Positions 31,555 through 41,107 of a stretch of DNA of 64,000 nucleotides are shown here, piece after piece. The stretch is from assembly GCF_037948395.1 (NCBI RefSeq), contig NZ_CP149940.1, positions 4,092,001 through 4,156,000 on the forward strand, given 5' to 3'. Source of the stretch: Serratia nevei. GTDB lineage: Bacteria > Pseudomonadota > Gammaproteobacteria > Enterobacterales > Enterobacteriaceae. Numbering within the stretch: the stretch's first letter is position 1; the number at the start of each line of letters is the position of its first letter. The translations under genes were made by a program, and so were the position numbers. The notes beneath the pieces are model-generated. The model was not told the origin of the DNA and searched no databases. It was given only the letters and a program-made list of their open reading frames with translations.

Positions 31555-32370
31555 ATGTCGTTAAAATTTAAATCCATCGCGGCAATTGGCGCACTGATCG
31601 GTACTCTGGCTCTGGCGGGCTGCGGCCAGGATGAAAAAAATCCAAACCACATCAAGGTCGGTGTGATCGTCGGCGCTGAGCAGCAAGTAGCTGAAGTCGC
31701 TCAGAAAGTGGCGAAAGAGAAATACGGTCTGGACGTTGAGCTGGTGACCTTCAACGACTACGTGTTGCCTAACGAAGCGCTGAGCAAAGGCGATATCGAT
31801 CTGAACGCCTTCCAGCACAAGCCATACCTGGATCAGCAAATCAAAGATCGCGGTTACAAGCTGGTGCCGGTCGGCAGCACCTTTGTTTACCCGATTGCCG
31901 GTTACTCCAAGAAAATCAAATCGCTGGACGAGCTGAAAGACGGCTCTCAGATCGCACTGCCTAACGATCCGACCAACCTGGGCCGTTCGCTGCTGCTGCT
32001 GCAGAAAGTCGGCCTGATCAAACTGAAAGACGGCGTTGGCCTGCTGCCGACCGTGCTGGACGTGACCGAGAACCCGAAAAACCTGAAGCTGGTTGAGCTG
32101 GAAGCGCCTCAGCTGCCACGTTCCCTGGACGATCAGCAGATCGCGCTGGCGGTAATCAACACCACTTACGCCAGCCAGATCGGCCTGACGCCGGCGAAAG
32201 ACGGTCTGTTCGTGGAAGACAAAGACTCGCCTTACGTCAACCTGCTGGTTGCGCGCGAAGATAACAAAGATGCGGAAAACGTGAAGAAATTCGTGCAGGC
32301 CTATCAGTCTGACGAAGTCGACGCCGCCGCCAACAAAATCTTCAACGGCGGTGCGGTGAAAGGCTGGTAA
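31555..32370 (+). CDS. metQ: Methionine-binding lipoprotein MetQ
   Basis: MetQ binds D- or L-methionine at the outer face of the inner membrane and hands it to MetNI. The 271-residue precursor has a lipoprotein signal with lipobox LALAGC (lipidated Cys23) and the NlpA-family fold, with KVGVIVGAEQQVAEVA at the N-terminus and ALPNDPTNLGRSLLLLQ in the middle. A GGAAGGG site precedes the ATG. It ends the metNIQ operon, just before a strong hairpin. Confidence 0.96.
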   Translation: MSLKFKSIAAIGALIGTLALAGCGQDEKNPNHIKVGVIVGAEQQVAEVAQKVAKEKYGLDVELVTFNDYVLPNEALSKGDIDLNAFQHKPYLDQQIKDRGYKLVPVGSTFVYPIAGYSKKIKSLDELKDGSQIALPNDPTNLGRSLLLLQKVGLIKLKDGVGLLPTVLDVTENPKNLKLVELEAPQLPRSLDDQQIALAVINTTYASQIGLTPAKDGLFVEDKDSPYVNLLVAREDNKDAENVKKFVQAYQSDEVDAAANKIFNGGAVKGW

Positions 32371-32402
32371 GCGCTTATTCGCCAATTTTATTCCTATAAT
32401 TG

Positions 32403-32431
32403 CAAGACGGGCCAAGGCCCGTCTTGTTATT
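32403..32431 (+). terminator. Terminator after metQ
   Basis: CAAGACGGGCC (32403-32413) pairs perfectly with GGCCCGTCTTG (32416-32426) over AA; the following TTATTT is a modest U-tract. Confidence 0.75.
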
Positions 32432-32484
32432 TCCGCCATAGATTGCTTCAATAGCGCCACTTTCATTAAGGCAGAGGAATCTCA

Positions 32485-32889
32485 ATGCGTGTTTTACCTC
32501 TCTGTTTGTTAGCGCTCGCGCTGGCCGGATGTTCATCGCAACGTATCGCGCCGTCCTCAACAAACAGCACCAGCAAGCCGACCACCACCAGCTCGGCCAA
32601 GACCACGCCGGCCGCCCGCCCTGCTCCGGTAAAACTGTACAAAAGTGCAGAAGAGCTCGTGGGCAAACCGTTCCGCGATCTGGGTGAAGTGTCCGGCGAA
32701 TCGTGCCAAACCACCGTACAAGACTCCCCACCGAATCTGGCCACCGCCCGTAAGCGCATGCAAATCCGCGCGTCTTACATGAAGGCCAACGCCGTGCTGC
32801 TGCACGACTGCCAGATTGTCAGCGGCGTCGCCGGTTGTTACCAGCAGGCCGTCTGCCAGGGCTCGGCGCTTAACGTCTCGTCCAAATGA
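32485..32889 (+). CDS. rcsF: Outer-membrane stress lipoprotein RcsF
   Basis: RcsF senses envelope damage and activates the Rcs phosphorelay through IgaA; BamA exports it to the surface in E. coli. The 134-residue precursor has lipobox LALAGC (Cys16), a disordered Ser/Thr/Pro linker (about 17-50) and a compact domain with Cys74, Cys109, Cys118 and Cys124, the same positions as the two disulfides of E. coli RcsF. It overlaps trmO by 4 bases (ATGA). Its partner BamA is encoded at 58821-61247. Confidence 0.96.
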   Translation: MRVLPLCLLALALAGCSSQRIAPSSTNSTSKPTTTSSAKTTPAARPAPVKLYKSAEELVGKPFRDLGEVSGESCQTTVQDSPPNLATARKRMQIRASYMKANAVLLHDCQIVSGVAGCYQQAVCQGSALNVSSK

Positions 32890-33593
32890 CCGAATTCGTT
32901 TTCGAGCAGATCGGCGTGATCCGCTCGCCGTATAAAGAAAAATTCGCCGTTCCCCGCCAGCCGGGGCTGGTCGAAGACGGTGGTGGCGAACTGCTGCTGC
33001 TGCCGCCCTACAACCAGGCGGAGGCGGTACGCGGCCTCAGCGATTTCAGCCATCTGTGGGTGATGTTCATTTTCCATCAAACCCTGGAAGGCGGCTGGCG
33101 GCCGACGGTGCGACCGCCGCGTTTAGGCGGCAATGCCCGCATGGGCGTGTTCGCCACCCGCTCCACCTTCCGCCCCAACCCGCTCGGCATGTCCCTGATC
33201 GAACTGAAAGGCGTGCGGGTAAAAAACGGCGACGTGGTGCTGGAGCTGGGCAGCCTCGATCTGGTCGACGGCACCCCGGTGGTGGACATCAAGCCTTATC
33301 TGCCGTTCGCCGAGAGCCAGCCGCAGGCCCGCGCCGGCTTTGCCCAGGCCGCGCCCGCCGGCGACATGCCGGTGCGCTTCGCGCCGCAGGCCGAGCAGCA
33401 GCTGCAGCAACATCAGGCGCGTTACCCGCAATTAAGGCGTTTTATCAGCCAGGTGCTGGCGCAAGACCCCCGTCCCGCCTATCGTAAAGGAGAGGACGTC
33501 GAACGGGATTACGCCGTCTGGCTGCTGGATTTCAACGTGCGCTGGCGCGTCGTGGACGGCCATACCGAAGTGTTGGCGCTCGACCCGCGTTAA
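32886..33593 (+). CDS. trmO: tRNA m6t6A37 N6-methyltransferase TrmO
   Basis: TrmO (YaeB/TsaA) methylates N6 of t6A37 in tRNA-Thr(GGU) using AdoMet. The 235-residue protein belongs to the single-sheeted beta-barrel class of methyltransferases and has the family signature RSTFRPNPLGMSLIELKGV and the block SLDLVDGTPVVDIKPYLPF. It starts within the stop of rcsF, so the two are translationally coupled, the same order as in E. coli. Confidence 0.95.
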   Translation: MTEFVFEQIGVIRSPYKEKFAVPRQPGLVEDGGGELLLLPPYNQAEAVRGLSDFSHLWVMFIFHQTLEGGWRPTVRPPRLGGNARMGVFATRSTFRPNPLGMSLIELKGVRVKNGDVVLELGSLDLVDGTPVVDIKPYLPFAESQPQARAGFAQAAPAGDMPVRFAPQAEQQLQQHQARYPQLRRFISQVLAQDPRPAYRKGEDVERDYAVWLLDFNVRWRVVDGHTEVLALDPR

Positions 33594-33713
33594 AATTCCG
33601 CCGCCTCTCTTTTGGCGACCCGCTCGCGCTGGTAAACTAAACCACTTTTGTCACTTTTGGCCGCCACTCTGGCAGCCCGATGCAATTTGCAGTTCTAACG
33701 GAACCAAAACACC

Positions 33714-35432
33714 ATGCGTACTAGCCAATATCTGCTCTCCACTCTGAAGGAGACACCTGCCGACGCCGAAGTGATCAGCCACCAGCTGATGCTGCGCGCC
33801 GGGATGATCCGCAAGCTGGCCTCCGGTCTTTACACCTGGCTGCCGACCGGCCTGCGCGTTCTGAAAAAGGTTGAAAACATCGTTCGCGAAGAAATGAACA
33901 ATGCTAATGCGATCGAAGTGTCTATGCCGGTGGTTCAGCCTGCCGACCTGTGGCAGGAAAGCGGCCGTTGGGAGCAATACGGCCCCGAGCTGCTGCGCTT
34001 TGTCGACCGCGGCGACCGTCCGTTCGTGCTGGGCCCGACGCATGAAGAAGTGATCACCGATCTGATCCGCAACGAGATCAGCTCGTACAAACAGCTGCCG
34101 CTGAACTTCTTCCAGATCCAGACCAAGTTCCGCGATGAAGTGCGCCCGCGTTTCGGCGTGATGCGTTCCCGTGAGTTCCTGATGAAGGATGCCTACTCCT
34201 TCCATACCTCACAGGAGTCTCTGCAGGAGACTTACGACGCGATGTACGAAGCGTACAGCAAAATCTTCAGCCGCATGGGCCTGGATTTCCGCCCGGTGCA
34301 GGCCGATACCGGCTCGATCGGCGGCAGCGCCTCGCACGAATTCCAGGTGCTGGCAGACAGCGGTGAAGACGATATCGTATTCTCCACCGGTTCCGACTTC
34401 GCCGCCAACATCGAGCTGGCGGAAGCGGTCGCGCCGGCGGCTCCACGCGCGGCGGCCGGCGAAGAATTGCGCCTGGTGGATACGCCAAACGCCAAAACCA
34501 TCGTTGAGCTGGTCGAGCAGTTCCAGCTGCCGGTGGAAAAAACCGTGAAGACGCTGATGGTGCGCGCCACCGAAGAGAGCGGCCACAAGCTGGTTGCCCT
34601 GCTGGTGCGCGGCGATCACGAGCTGAACGAAATCAAGGCCGAGAAGCTGGCGCAGGTTGCCGCGCCGCTGACCTTCGCCACCGAAGAAGAAATTCGCGCC
34701 ATCGTCGGCGCCGGCCCGGGTTCACTCGGCCCGGTCAACCTGCCGATGCCGGTGGTTGCTGACCGCAGCGTAGCGGCGATGAGCGACTTTGGCGCCGGTG
34801 CCAACGTTGACGGCAAACACTATTTCGGCATCAACTGGGAGCGCGATCTGCCGCTGCCGCAGGTGGCCGATATCCGTAACGTGGTGGAAGGCGACGCCAG
34901 CCCGGACGGTCAGGGCACGCTGCTGATCAAACGCGGCATCGAAGTGGGCCATATCTTCCAGCTCGGCACCAAGTACTCGGAAGCGATGAAAGCGACCGTG
35001 CAGGGCGAAGACGGCCGTAACCAGGTGCTGACCATGGGCTGCTACGGTATCGGGGTCACGCGCGTCGTGGCCGCCGCCATCGAGCAGAACCATGACGAAC
35101 GCGGCATCATCTGGCCGGACGCCATCGCGCCGTTCCAGGTAGCGATCCTGCCGATGAACATGCACAAGTCGTTCCGCGTGCAGGCGCTGGCCGAAGAGCT
35201 GTACAACACCCTGCGCTCCCACGGCATCGACGTGATCCTCGATGACCGCAAAGAGCGTCCGGGCGTGATGTTCGCGGACATGGAGCTGATCGGCGTGCCG
35301 CACTCTATCGTTATCGGCGACCGCAACCTCGACAACGAAGAGATCGAGTACAAGAACCGCCGCGTCGGCGAGAAGCAAATGATCAAAACCGGCGAAATCG
35401 TTGATTTCCTGCTGGGCCAGATCAAACGCTAA
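33714..35432 (+). CDS. proS: Prolyl-tRNA synthetase ProS
   Basis: ProS charges tRNA-Pro. The 572-residue protein is a bacterial-type class II synthetase. It shows the TxE loop [14 protein letters not shown], motif 2 [25 protein letters not shown], an inserted editing (INS) domain between about residues 225 and 400 that clears Ala-tRNA-Pro, motif 3 GCYGIGVTR, and a C-terminal anticodon-binding domain (about 475-572). Length is the same as E. coli. It has its own 120-base upstream gap and a strong terminator after it. Confidence 0.98.
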   Translation: MRTSQYLLSTLKETPADAEVISHQLMLRAGMIRKLASGLYTWLPTGLRVLKKVENIVREEMNNANAIEVSMPVVQPADLWQESGRWEQYGPELLRFVDRGDRPFVLGPTHEEVITDLIRNEISSYKQLPLNFFQIQTKFRDEVRPRFGVMRSREFLMKDAYSFHTSQESLQETYDAMYEAYSKIFSRMGLDFRPVQADTGSIGGSASHEFQVLADSGEDDIVFSTGSDFAANIELAEAVAPAAPRAAAGEELRLVDTPNAKTIVELVEQFQLPVEKTVKTLMVRATEESGHKLVALLVRGDHELNEIKAEKLAQVAAPLTFATEEEIRAIVGAGPGSLGPVNLPMPVVADRSVAAMSDFGAGANVDGKHYFGINWERDLPLPQVADIRNVVEGDASPDGQGTLLIKRGIEVGHIFQLGTKYSEAMKATVQGEDGRNQVLTMGCYGIGVTRVVAAAIEQNHDERGIIWPDAIAPFQVAILPMNMHKSFRVQALAEELYNTLRSHGIDVILDDRKERPGVMFADMELIGVPHSIVIGDRNLDNEEIEYKNRRVGEKQMIKTGEIVDFLLGQIKR

Positions 35433-35451
35433 GCGACGAACACCAGAAAAT

Positions 35452-35478
35452 AAAAAACCCGCTCAGGCGGGTTTTTTT
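35452..35478. terminator. Bidirectional terminator between proS and nlpE
   Basis: AAAAAACCCGC (35452-35462) pairs with GCGGGTTTTTT (35467-35477) over TCAG. Both strands end in a T-run, so it can stop both convergent genes. Confidence 0.92.
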
Positions 35479-35492
35479 ATATACGAAATTGC

Positions 35493-36176
35493 TTATTTGC
35501 TGCTGCAGTTCTTGCTGCGGTCGAACGCGATTTTACCGTCCGGCACCAGCGCTTTTTCGGTCAGACCTTCCTCCATCGACGGCTGCACGCTGAAGTGCGC
35601 GCTGAACGTCAGGAATACCGGCTCACCGGCGGTCTTGTAGGCTTTGGCGTAACCTTGCTCCAGCGCGATGTTGTTGTCCACCGGGAAGGTTTTGCCGGTA
35701 GCGCAGTCCTTGAAGACGGCCGCGTCCGCCATATAGGTGTAGCTGCCTTTCAACGTCATCGGCGTTTTAGGCAACGGTTTCTCAACCGGATCCAGGCGGT
35801 AATTCAGCTTGGACTCGATCGGCACGCCGCTGCGATCCAGCATTTCCAGGCTCTTGCCCACCGGGCGGAAGTAGCGTTTTTCGCCGTTGCTGTCGGTCAG
35901 CACCAGTTTATCCGCCGTGCGGGCCCATTTACCGTAATCGGCAAAGGTCTGATCGCCGTCTTTGGTGCCGCGATAGGTTTCCTGCAGCACGAAGGTGCCG
36001 TCCTCATCCAGGAACAGCGCCGTATCCAGGCCGCCGCAATCGGCGCAAGGCAACACCCCTTGATAGCTCTGCGGCATCGGCTGCAGCGGTTGTTCCTTCG
36101 GTTGATAATGATTGTTGCATCCCAACAACGAGAGTGCGCCTGCCGCGAGGAACAGGGCTACCGTAATTTTTTTCAC
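35493..36176 (-). CDS. nlpE: Envelope stress and surface-sensing lipoprotein NlpE (CutF)
   Basis: NlpE is an outer-membrane lipoprotein that activates the Cpx response on surface contact or lipoprotein mis-sorting. The 227-residue precursor has lipobox LLGC (Cys20), the N-terminal CxxC pair Cys44/Cys47 (LPCADCGG) and two further Cys in the C-terminal domain (KDCATGK and the near-terminal KNCSSK), the redox-sensing set of E. coli NlpE. It is about nine residues shorter than E. coli. It follows arfB after 29 bases on the same strand. Confidence 0.94.
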   Translation of the reverse strand: MKKITVALFLAAGALSLLGCNNHYQPKEQPLQPMPQSYQGVLPCADCGGLDTALFLDEDGTFVLQETYRGTKDGDQTFADYGKWARTADKLVLTDSNGEKRYFRPVGKSLEMLDRSGVPIESKLNYRLDPVEKPLPKTPMTLKGSYTYMADAAVFKDCATGKTFPVDNNIALEQGYAKAYKTAGEPVFLTFSAHFSVQPSMEEGLTEKALVPDGKIAFDRSKNCSSK

Positions 36177-36205
36177 AGTTATTCTCCTACTGTGTTCATG
36201 TATTC

Positions 36206-36619
36206 CTAAGTGCGAACCTTGCCACGCAGCGCCTTGGTGGCGCCTTTACGCGCCTTGCCTTCCAGGCGACGCAGTTTGGCCCCTTTCGTGGGCTTGGTCG
36301 CCTTGCGCGTTTTTTCCACCACCATCGCCTGCCGAATCAGCGCGGCCAGCCTGGCCAACGCCGCTTCGCGATTCAATTCCTGGCTGCGATACTCTTGCGC
36401 CTTGATAATCACCACGCCATCAGCGGTAATAAGATGATGATTCAGCGCCAGCAGCCGTTCCTTATAATACTCTGGCAGGCTGGATGCCCGGATGTCAAAG
36501 CGCAAATGGATCGCCGTTGAGGTTTTGTTCACGTGCTGGCCGCCCGCGCCCTGCGCGCGGATCGCCGTCAATTCCAGCTCATTATCCGGTATGGCTACGT
36601 TTCTTGACAGTTCCAGCAC
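36206..36619 (-). CDS. arfB: Alternative ribosome-rescue peptidyl-tRNA hydrolase ArfB
   Basis: ArfB (YaeJ) frees ribosomes stalled without a stop codon by hydrolysing peptidyl-tRNA. The 137-residue protein has the release-factor GGQ motif in [16 protein letters not shown] and a long basic C-terminal tail (about 105-137) that enters the empty mRNA channel. It starts 3 bases after yaeQ ends and so is likely translated from the same message. Confidence 0.95.
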   Translation of the reverse strand: MLELSRNVAIPDNELELTAIRAQGAGGQHVNKTSTAIHLRFDIRASSLPEYYKERLLALNHHLITADGVVIIKAQEYRSQELNREAALARLAALIRQAMVVEKTRKATKPTKGAKLRRLEGKARKGATKALRGKVRT

Positions 36620-36622
36620 CGG

Positions 36623-37171
36623 TCACACCTGTGCCTGCTGCCACTCGGCAAACTGGATTTCCAGACTATTCTGAGCATCGGACAGCCAAATAGTTCCCTC
36701 TTGCAACGTCGCCTGCAGCGTCATGGTGCGGCTGGCCAATGCCGTCAGGCGCGCCAGCTGTTCGTCGTCGAGAAAACGCACGCTCAGGTTCTTGTGGCCG
36801 GCCACCTTGCCCTGCATTCCCTGCCACCATACGTGCGCGGCGCGCTCGCCGTAAGCGTACAGCACCACGCGCGGCGACTGGTTGCAGGCCTTGCGAATGC
36901 GCTTCTCGTCGGGCAATCCCATCTCGATCCACATTTCCAGCCCATTGTGGTCGTTGCGCTGCCAGATCTCCGGCTCGTCGTCGGCGCTCAGCCCTTTGGT
37001 GAACACCAGCCGTTCGTCGGCATGGCAGATCCAGGCCAGTAGGCGCAGCATCATGCGCTGCTCGTTTTCGGACGGGTGTTGCGCCAGCGTCAGCGTGGCG
37101 TCGTGGTAGAAGTGACGATCCATATCAGCAATATTGACCGCGGCTTTATAAATGGTTGCTTTCAGCGCCAT
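36623..37171 (-). CDS. yaeQ: YaeQ family protein (PD-(D/E)XK-like fold)
   Basis: This 182-residue cytoplasmic protein matches E. coli YaeQ over its full length. The family has a nuclease-like fold, but its biochemical role is unknown; a Salmonella homologue was isolated as a suppressor of rfaH loss. The conserved blocks [25 protein letters not shown] and [16 protein letters not shown] are present. It heads a likely yaeQ-arfB-nlpE unit and diverges from yaeP over a 213-base gap. Confidence 0.92.
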   Translation of the reverse strand: MALKATIYKAAVNIADMDRHFYHDATLTLAQHPSENEQRMMLRLLAWICHADERLVFTKGLSADDEPEIWQRNDHNGLEMWIEMGLPDEKRIRKACNQSPRVVLYAYGERAAHVWWQGMQGKVAGHKNLSVRFLDDEQLARLTALASRTMTLQATLQEGTIWLSDAQNSLEIQFAEWQQAQV

Positions 37172-37315
37172 GGGTGACCTCGTTATTATCCGGCGACAGT
37201 GTACTTGATCAGGGCCAAACCCCGCCAGCGCGGCCAGGCCACGGCAGTGCGAAAGGCGTGCCAGGGTGCTGATAACTCCATAACAGCTGTGCTATAGTCG
37301 TCTAGGATAGGATAA

Positions 37316-37835
<520 letters not shown>

Positions 37836-37857
37836 GCAGCGGTAACCCCATCCCAAC

Positions 37858-37879
37858 AGGGCAGCCCAACGGCTGCCCT
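37858..37879 (+). terminator. Hairpin after rof
   Basis: AGGGCAGCC (37858-37866) pairs perfectly with GGCTGCCCT (37871-37879). The following CGTCATTT is a poor U-tract. It lies between convergent rof and the cytochrome gene. Confidence 0.55.
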
Positions 37880-37885
37880 CGTCAT

Positions 37886-38200
37886 TTAAGGCTTCAGGCT
37901 GGCGTAAAAGGCCGCCAGATCGGCGATATCGTCATCCGACAGCCCCGACACATAGGCCTTCATCACCTCAGCCTGGCCGCCGTTGCGCTCCCCTTTCTTA
38001 TACGCCTGCAGCGCGTGCTGCAGGTACATGGCGTTCTGCCCGGCCAGATTCGGGTACATCGGCACCGTCACCTTGCCCTGCGCGCCGTGGCACGCCGCGC
38101 AGGCGGCGGCTTTCGCCTGGCCGGCGGCCGCATCCCCCGCCGCCAACGCTGGCAGGCTGAACAGGCCGGTGGCCAACAGCGTGATCCCCACAAACTTCAT
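37886..38200 (-). CDS. Small soluble periplasmic c-type cytochrome (c553/class I like)
   Basis: This 104-residue precursor has a signal peptide ending PALA and one haem site CAACH (residues 34-38). The class I cytochrome c blocks [17 protein letters not shown] and [16 protein letters not shown] follow, with Met80 a candidate axial ligand. It should be a soluble electron carrier that needs the Ccm system. An ATG one codon earlier is also in frame, within tilS TAATG; the GAGGAG site is better spaced for 38200. It follows tilS directly and must share its transcript. E. coli has no gene here. Electron donor and acceptor are unknown. Confidence 0.88.
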   Translation of the reverse strand: MKFVGITLLATGLFSLPALAAGDAAAGQAKAAACAACHGAQGKVTVPMYPNLAGQNAMYLQHALQAYKKGERNGGQAEVMKAYVSGLSDDDIADLAAFYASLKP

Positions 38201-38202
38201 CA

Positions 38203-39531
38203 TTACTCCTCGCTATTATGATTTTTTTCCCAGCGCAGCCGCCACGGGCGTTCGCCTTCCGGCACCTGCCCCGCTTCACAGACGAATACGCCCAGCGCGG
38301 CGATAAGCTGCTCATCATAATAAATCAACGGGATGCGTTCACGCTGCCAGGGCGGAATACCCAGCTCCTGCCACAGTTTTTTTATCGGCCGCGAATGGGC
38401 GCGCCCCACGATGCGCACCGCACCCTGCACGCCGCCGAACCGAACGCTGACCTGTTGCGATGGCTGCGGTGCGCGCAGCACCAGCTCGCCCTCACCGGCA
38501 ATCAACTGCCCCAGCCCGTCCGGCAACGTCAGCGGCTGGTCAAGTTGCCAGGGCAGATGCACATTGCGCAGCGCCGCCAGCGGCGGCAACAGGTGCAACC
38601 GGCCGCGGAAACGGCGAATCTGATAGGCGCCGAGCTGCAGCTGCGGTTCGGCATCCTCCCGGCTGAGCGCCACCTCCTCCCACAGGCGCTGCAGCTGCTC
38701 ACGCGCCGGCATGGTGACGTTAAACAACGCGATCCAGCGCCGCAGCAAGGCGAAGCGCCGCACCGGCGAACAGTCTGTCAGGCCGTCAATCGCCAATGAG
38801 CGATCCGCCGCCAACAGGCTTTGCAGCGGTTCCGCCAGCAGTTCGTCCAGCAGTTGCTCCTGCTCGGCGCACAGGCCGGCGCTGCGCGCTACCGCCGAGG
38901 CGAAGTGCGGCCAGCGCTGGTTAAGCTGCGGCAGCACCTGCAAGCGCAGGAAATTGCGATCGAAGCGCGTGTCCTGATTGCTGTCGTCATCGATCCAGGT
39001 TAAGGCGTGGCGTTGCGCGTAGCTTTCCAGCGTCTGACGCGAACAGCCCAACAGCGGCCGCAACAGCAGGTGCTCGCCCAACGCCGCGCGCGCCGCCATC
39101 GCCGACAGCCCCGCCGGCCCGCTGCCGCGCTTGAGCGCCAACAGGAAGGTTTCGCTTTGATCGTCGAGGTGTTGAGCGGTGAGCAGCGCTTCGCCCTCCG
39201 TCAGCGCGGCGCTGAAGGCGGCATAGCGCGCTGCACGCGCCGCCGCTTCGATACCGCCCTGGCGGGCGTCCACCTGCACGTGCGTCACCGTCAGCGGGAT
39301 CTGCCAGTCGGCACAGCGGCTGCGGCAATGCTCAACCCAGCGGTCGGCAAAGGCGCTCAGGCCGTGATGCACGTGCAGCGCACGCAGCTGCAGCGCCGGA
39401 CGCTGGCGGCGCAAGGCCGCCAGCACATGCAGCAGTACGCTGGAATCCAGGCCGCCGCTGAACGCCACCAGCAGTCGCTGCTGCGCGCCCAACTGGTCTG
39501 CCACCCGCGTCGTTAATTGATCAGTATTCAT
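38203..39531 (-). CDS. tilS: tRNA(Ile)-lysidine synthetase TilS
   Basis: TilS adds lysine to C34 of tRNA-Ile(CAU) using ATP, switching its reading from AUG to AUA; it is essential. The 442-residue protein has the PP-loop SGGLDSS (about 25-31) and the catalytic N-terminal domain with HVHHGLS. A middle domain and a C-terminal substrate-binding domain (REWARP-like block [21 protein letters not shown]) follow. It is about 10 residues longer than E. coli. Its stop codon overlaps the first possible start of the cytochrome gene. Confidence 0.95.
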   Translation of the reverse strand: MNTDQLTTRVADQLGAQQRLLVAFSGGLDSSVLLHVLAALRRQRPALQLRALHVHHGLSAFADRWVEHCRSRCADWQIPLTVTHVQVDARQGGIEAAARAARYAAFSAALTEGEALLTAQHLDDQSETFLLALKRGSGPAGLSAMAARAALGEHLLLRPLLGCSRQTLESYAQRHALTWIDDDSNQDTRFDRNFLRLQVLPQLNQRWPHFASAVARSAGLCAEQEQLLDELLAEPLQSLLAADRSLAIDGLTDCSPVRRFALLRRWIALFNVTMPAREQLQRLWEEVALSREDAEPQLQLGAYQIRRFRGRLHLLPPLAALRNVHLPWQLDQPLTLPDGLGQLIAGEGELVLRAPQPSQQVSVRFGGVQGAVRIVGRAHSRPIKKLWQELGIPPWQRERIPLIYYDEQLIAALGVFVCEAGQVPEGERPWRLRWEKNHNSEE

Positions 39532-39587
39532 CGGTAGGCTTTGTCACTTCTACATAGCTGCACGTTAACCCCGCCTACCGTCATCAA

Positions 39588-41039
39588 TCAAGCATTAACC
39601 GTCCGGGCCTGGCGCCGCGCCAGCAACCACCAGCCGCCCAGCACCGCGATCACAGCCAGCGCGCATCCGGCCGCTCCCCAGCCGATCTGAGCGAAAATGC
39701 GGCCATACGCCTGCATCGCCGCCCCCTCGATGTGATCCTCGGCGGTCTGATTGGCGATAATGCCCGCCAGGTAGTTGGCGATCGAGCCGGTCGCCAGCAT
39801 ATAGATACCGGTCAGCACGCCGGTGGCGCCGGGGATATTCAGCCGGGTGATCTGCGCCATCGCCACCGGATCGATAAACAGTTCGGCGAAGCCCATCACC
39901 GCCAGGCCGGCGATCATCAGCCCCATCGATCCCGGCCCGTGCAGCCGCGTATTGAGCGCCATCAGCGTAAAGCCGACGCCGATCAACAGCAGACCGAAGG
40001 CGAACTTGCACCAGATGCGCAGCGTGCGATCGCCCGTGCCGTCGCCGCTCGCCAGCCATGCCAGCGCCACGCCGCCCAGCATCACCGCGCAGGCGTTAAC
40101 CGACTGGAACAGCGCGGTCGGCACCGTCCAGCCGAACCAGCGCCGATCGACGAAGTGATCGATAAACAGGCTGATGGAGCTGCCGCCCTGCTGGGCGAAA
40201 GCCCAGAACAACGTGCCCAGCAGCATCAGCACAACGATCTGCCACAGCCCCCGGCGCTGGCCGGCGTCCGCACGCAGCATAATGCGCGCCACCAGCACCA
40301 CCGCCGCCACGCATACCAGCCCGAGCAAATAGCCGGCCCAGTCGTGCACAAACAGCAGCGTGAAGAACAGCGGCGATGCCAGCAGCGCCGCCAACAGCCA
40401 ACCCCAGTGCGGCAAACCCAGGCTTTTGGCGCGCATCAGCGGTGCATTCACGCCGCGGGTATGGCGGAAGTGGCGCCCGCCGAGCAGGAAGATCGCCAGG
40501 CCGGCGAACATGCCGATCCCGGCCAACACAAAGCCGACGTGCCAGCCATAGCGCTCGGCCGCCAACCCGCAGGCGATCGGCGCCAAAATGGAACCGACGT
40601 TGCCGGCGGCGTACAGCAGCGAGAAGCCCCCTTCGCGGCGCGAGTCCTGCGCCGGATACAGCTCGCCCAGCAGGCAGCTGATATTAGATTTGAACAGGCC
40701 GTAGCCGCAGATGATGATGGCCAGAGCCAGATAGAGCGACTGGGCGGAGACCGCACTCAGGCCGAGCACGATATGCCCCAGCGTCATCAGCGCCGCACCG
40801 GCAATCACCGCGACGCGATTGCCCAGCAGGCGGTCGGCGAGCCAGCCGCCCAAAATAGGAGTGACGTAAACTAACGAAGCGTAAGCGCTGTAGAGATCGA
40901 TGGCGTGGCTGTCGGTATAGCCGAGTTGGTGGGTCAGATAGAGAATCAGTAACGCACGCATGCCGTAAAAGCTGAAATATTCCCAAATTTGTATGGCTAC
41001 GACATAGTAGATTGCGCGCGGCTGTGAGGGTGTTTTCAT
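39588..41039 (-). CDS. dtpC: Di/tripeptide:H+ symporter DtpC (POT family)
   Basis: DtpC imports dipeptides with protons; the E. coli protein favours lysine-containing peptides. The 483-residue protein matches E. coli DtpC closely, from [12 protein letters not shown] through [12 protein letters not shown] to [10 protein letters not shown], with about 14 predicted helices. The usual POT motif ExxERFxYYG reads [10 protein letters not shown], the atypical form also seen in E. coli DtpC. It follows cadA after 68 bases with a hairpin between, the same order as E. coli cadC-cadB-cadA-dtpC. Confidence 0.95.
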   Translation of the reverse strand: MKTPSQPRAIYYVVAIQIWEYFSFYGMRALLILYLTHQLGYTDSHAIDLYSAYASLVYVTPILGGWLADRLLGNRVAVIAGAALMTLGHIVLGLSAVSAQSLYLALAIIICGYGLFKSNISCLLGELYPAQDSRREGGFSLLYAAGNVGSILAPIACGLAAERYGWHVGFVLAGIGMFAGLAIFLLGGRHFRHTRGVNAPLMRAKSLGLPHWGWLLAALLASPLFFTLLFVHDWAGYLLGLVCVAAVVLVARIMLRADAGQRRGLWQIVVLMLLGTLFWAFAQQGGSSISLFIDHFVDRRWFGWTVPTALFQSVNACAVMLGGVALAWLASGDGTGDRTLRIWCKFAFGLLLIGVGFTLMALNTRLHGPGSMGLMIAGLAVMGFAELFIDPVAMAQITRLNIPGATGVLTGIYMLATGSIANYLAGIIANQTAEDHIEGAAMQAYGRIFAQIGWGAAGCALAVIAVLGGWWLLARRQARTVNA

Positions 41040-41069
41040 GGAGGTCTCCCATCAGTCGGTGAACGACAA

Positions 41070-41093
41070 AGGGGAAGCGCGAGCGCCTCCCCT
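41070..41093 (-). terminator. Hairpin between cadA and dtpC
   Basis: On the minus strand AGGGGAGGCGC pairs with GCGCTTCCCCT (one G-T wobble, 2-base loop), followed by TTGTCGTT. The U-tract is imperfect, so it may end most cadBA transcripts while letting some reach dtpC. Confidence 0.6.
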
Positions 41094-41107
41094 GTTATTG
41101 GCTGCGG

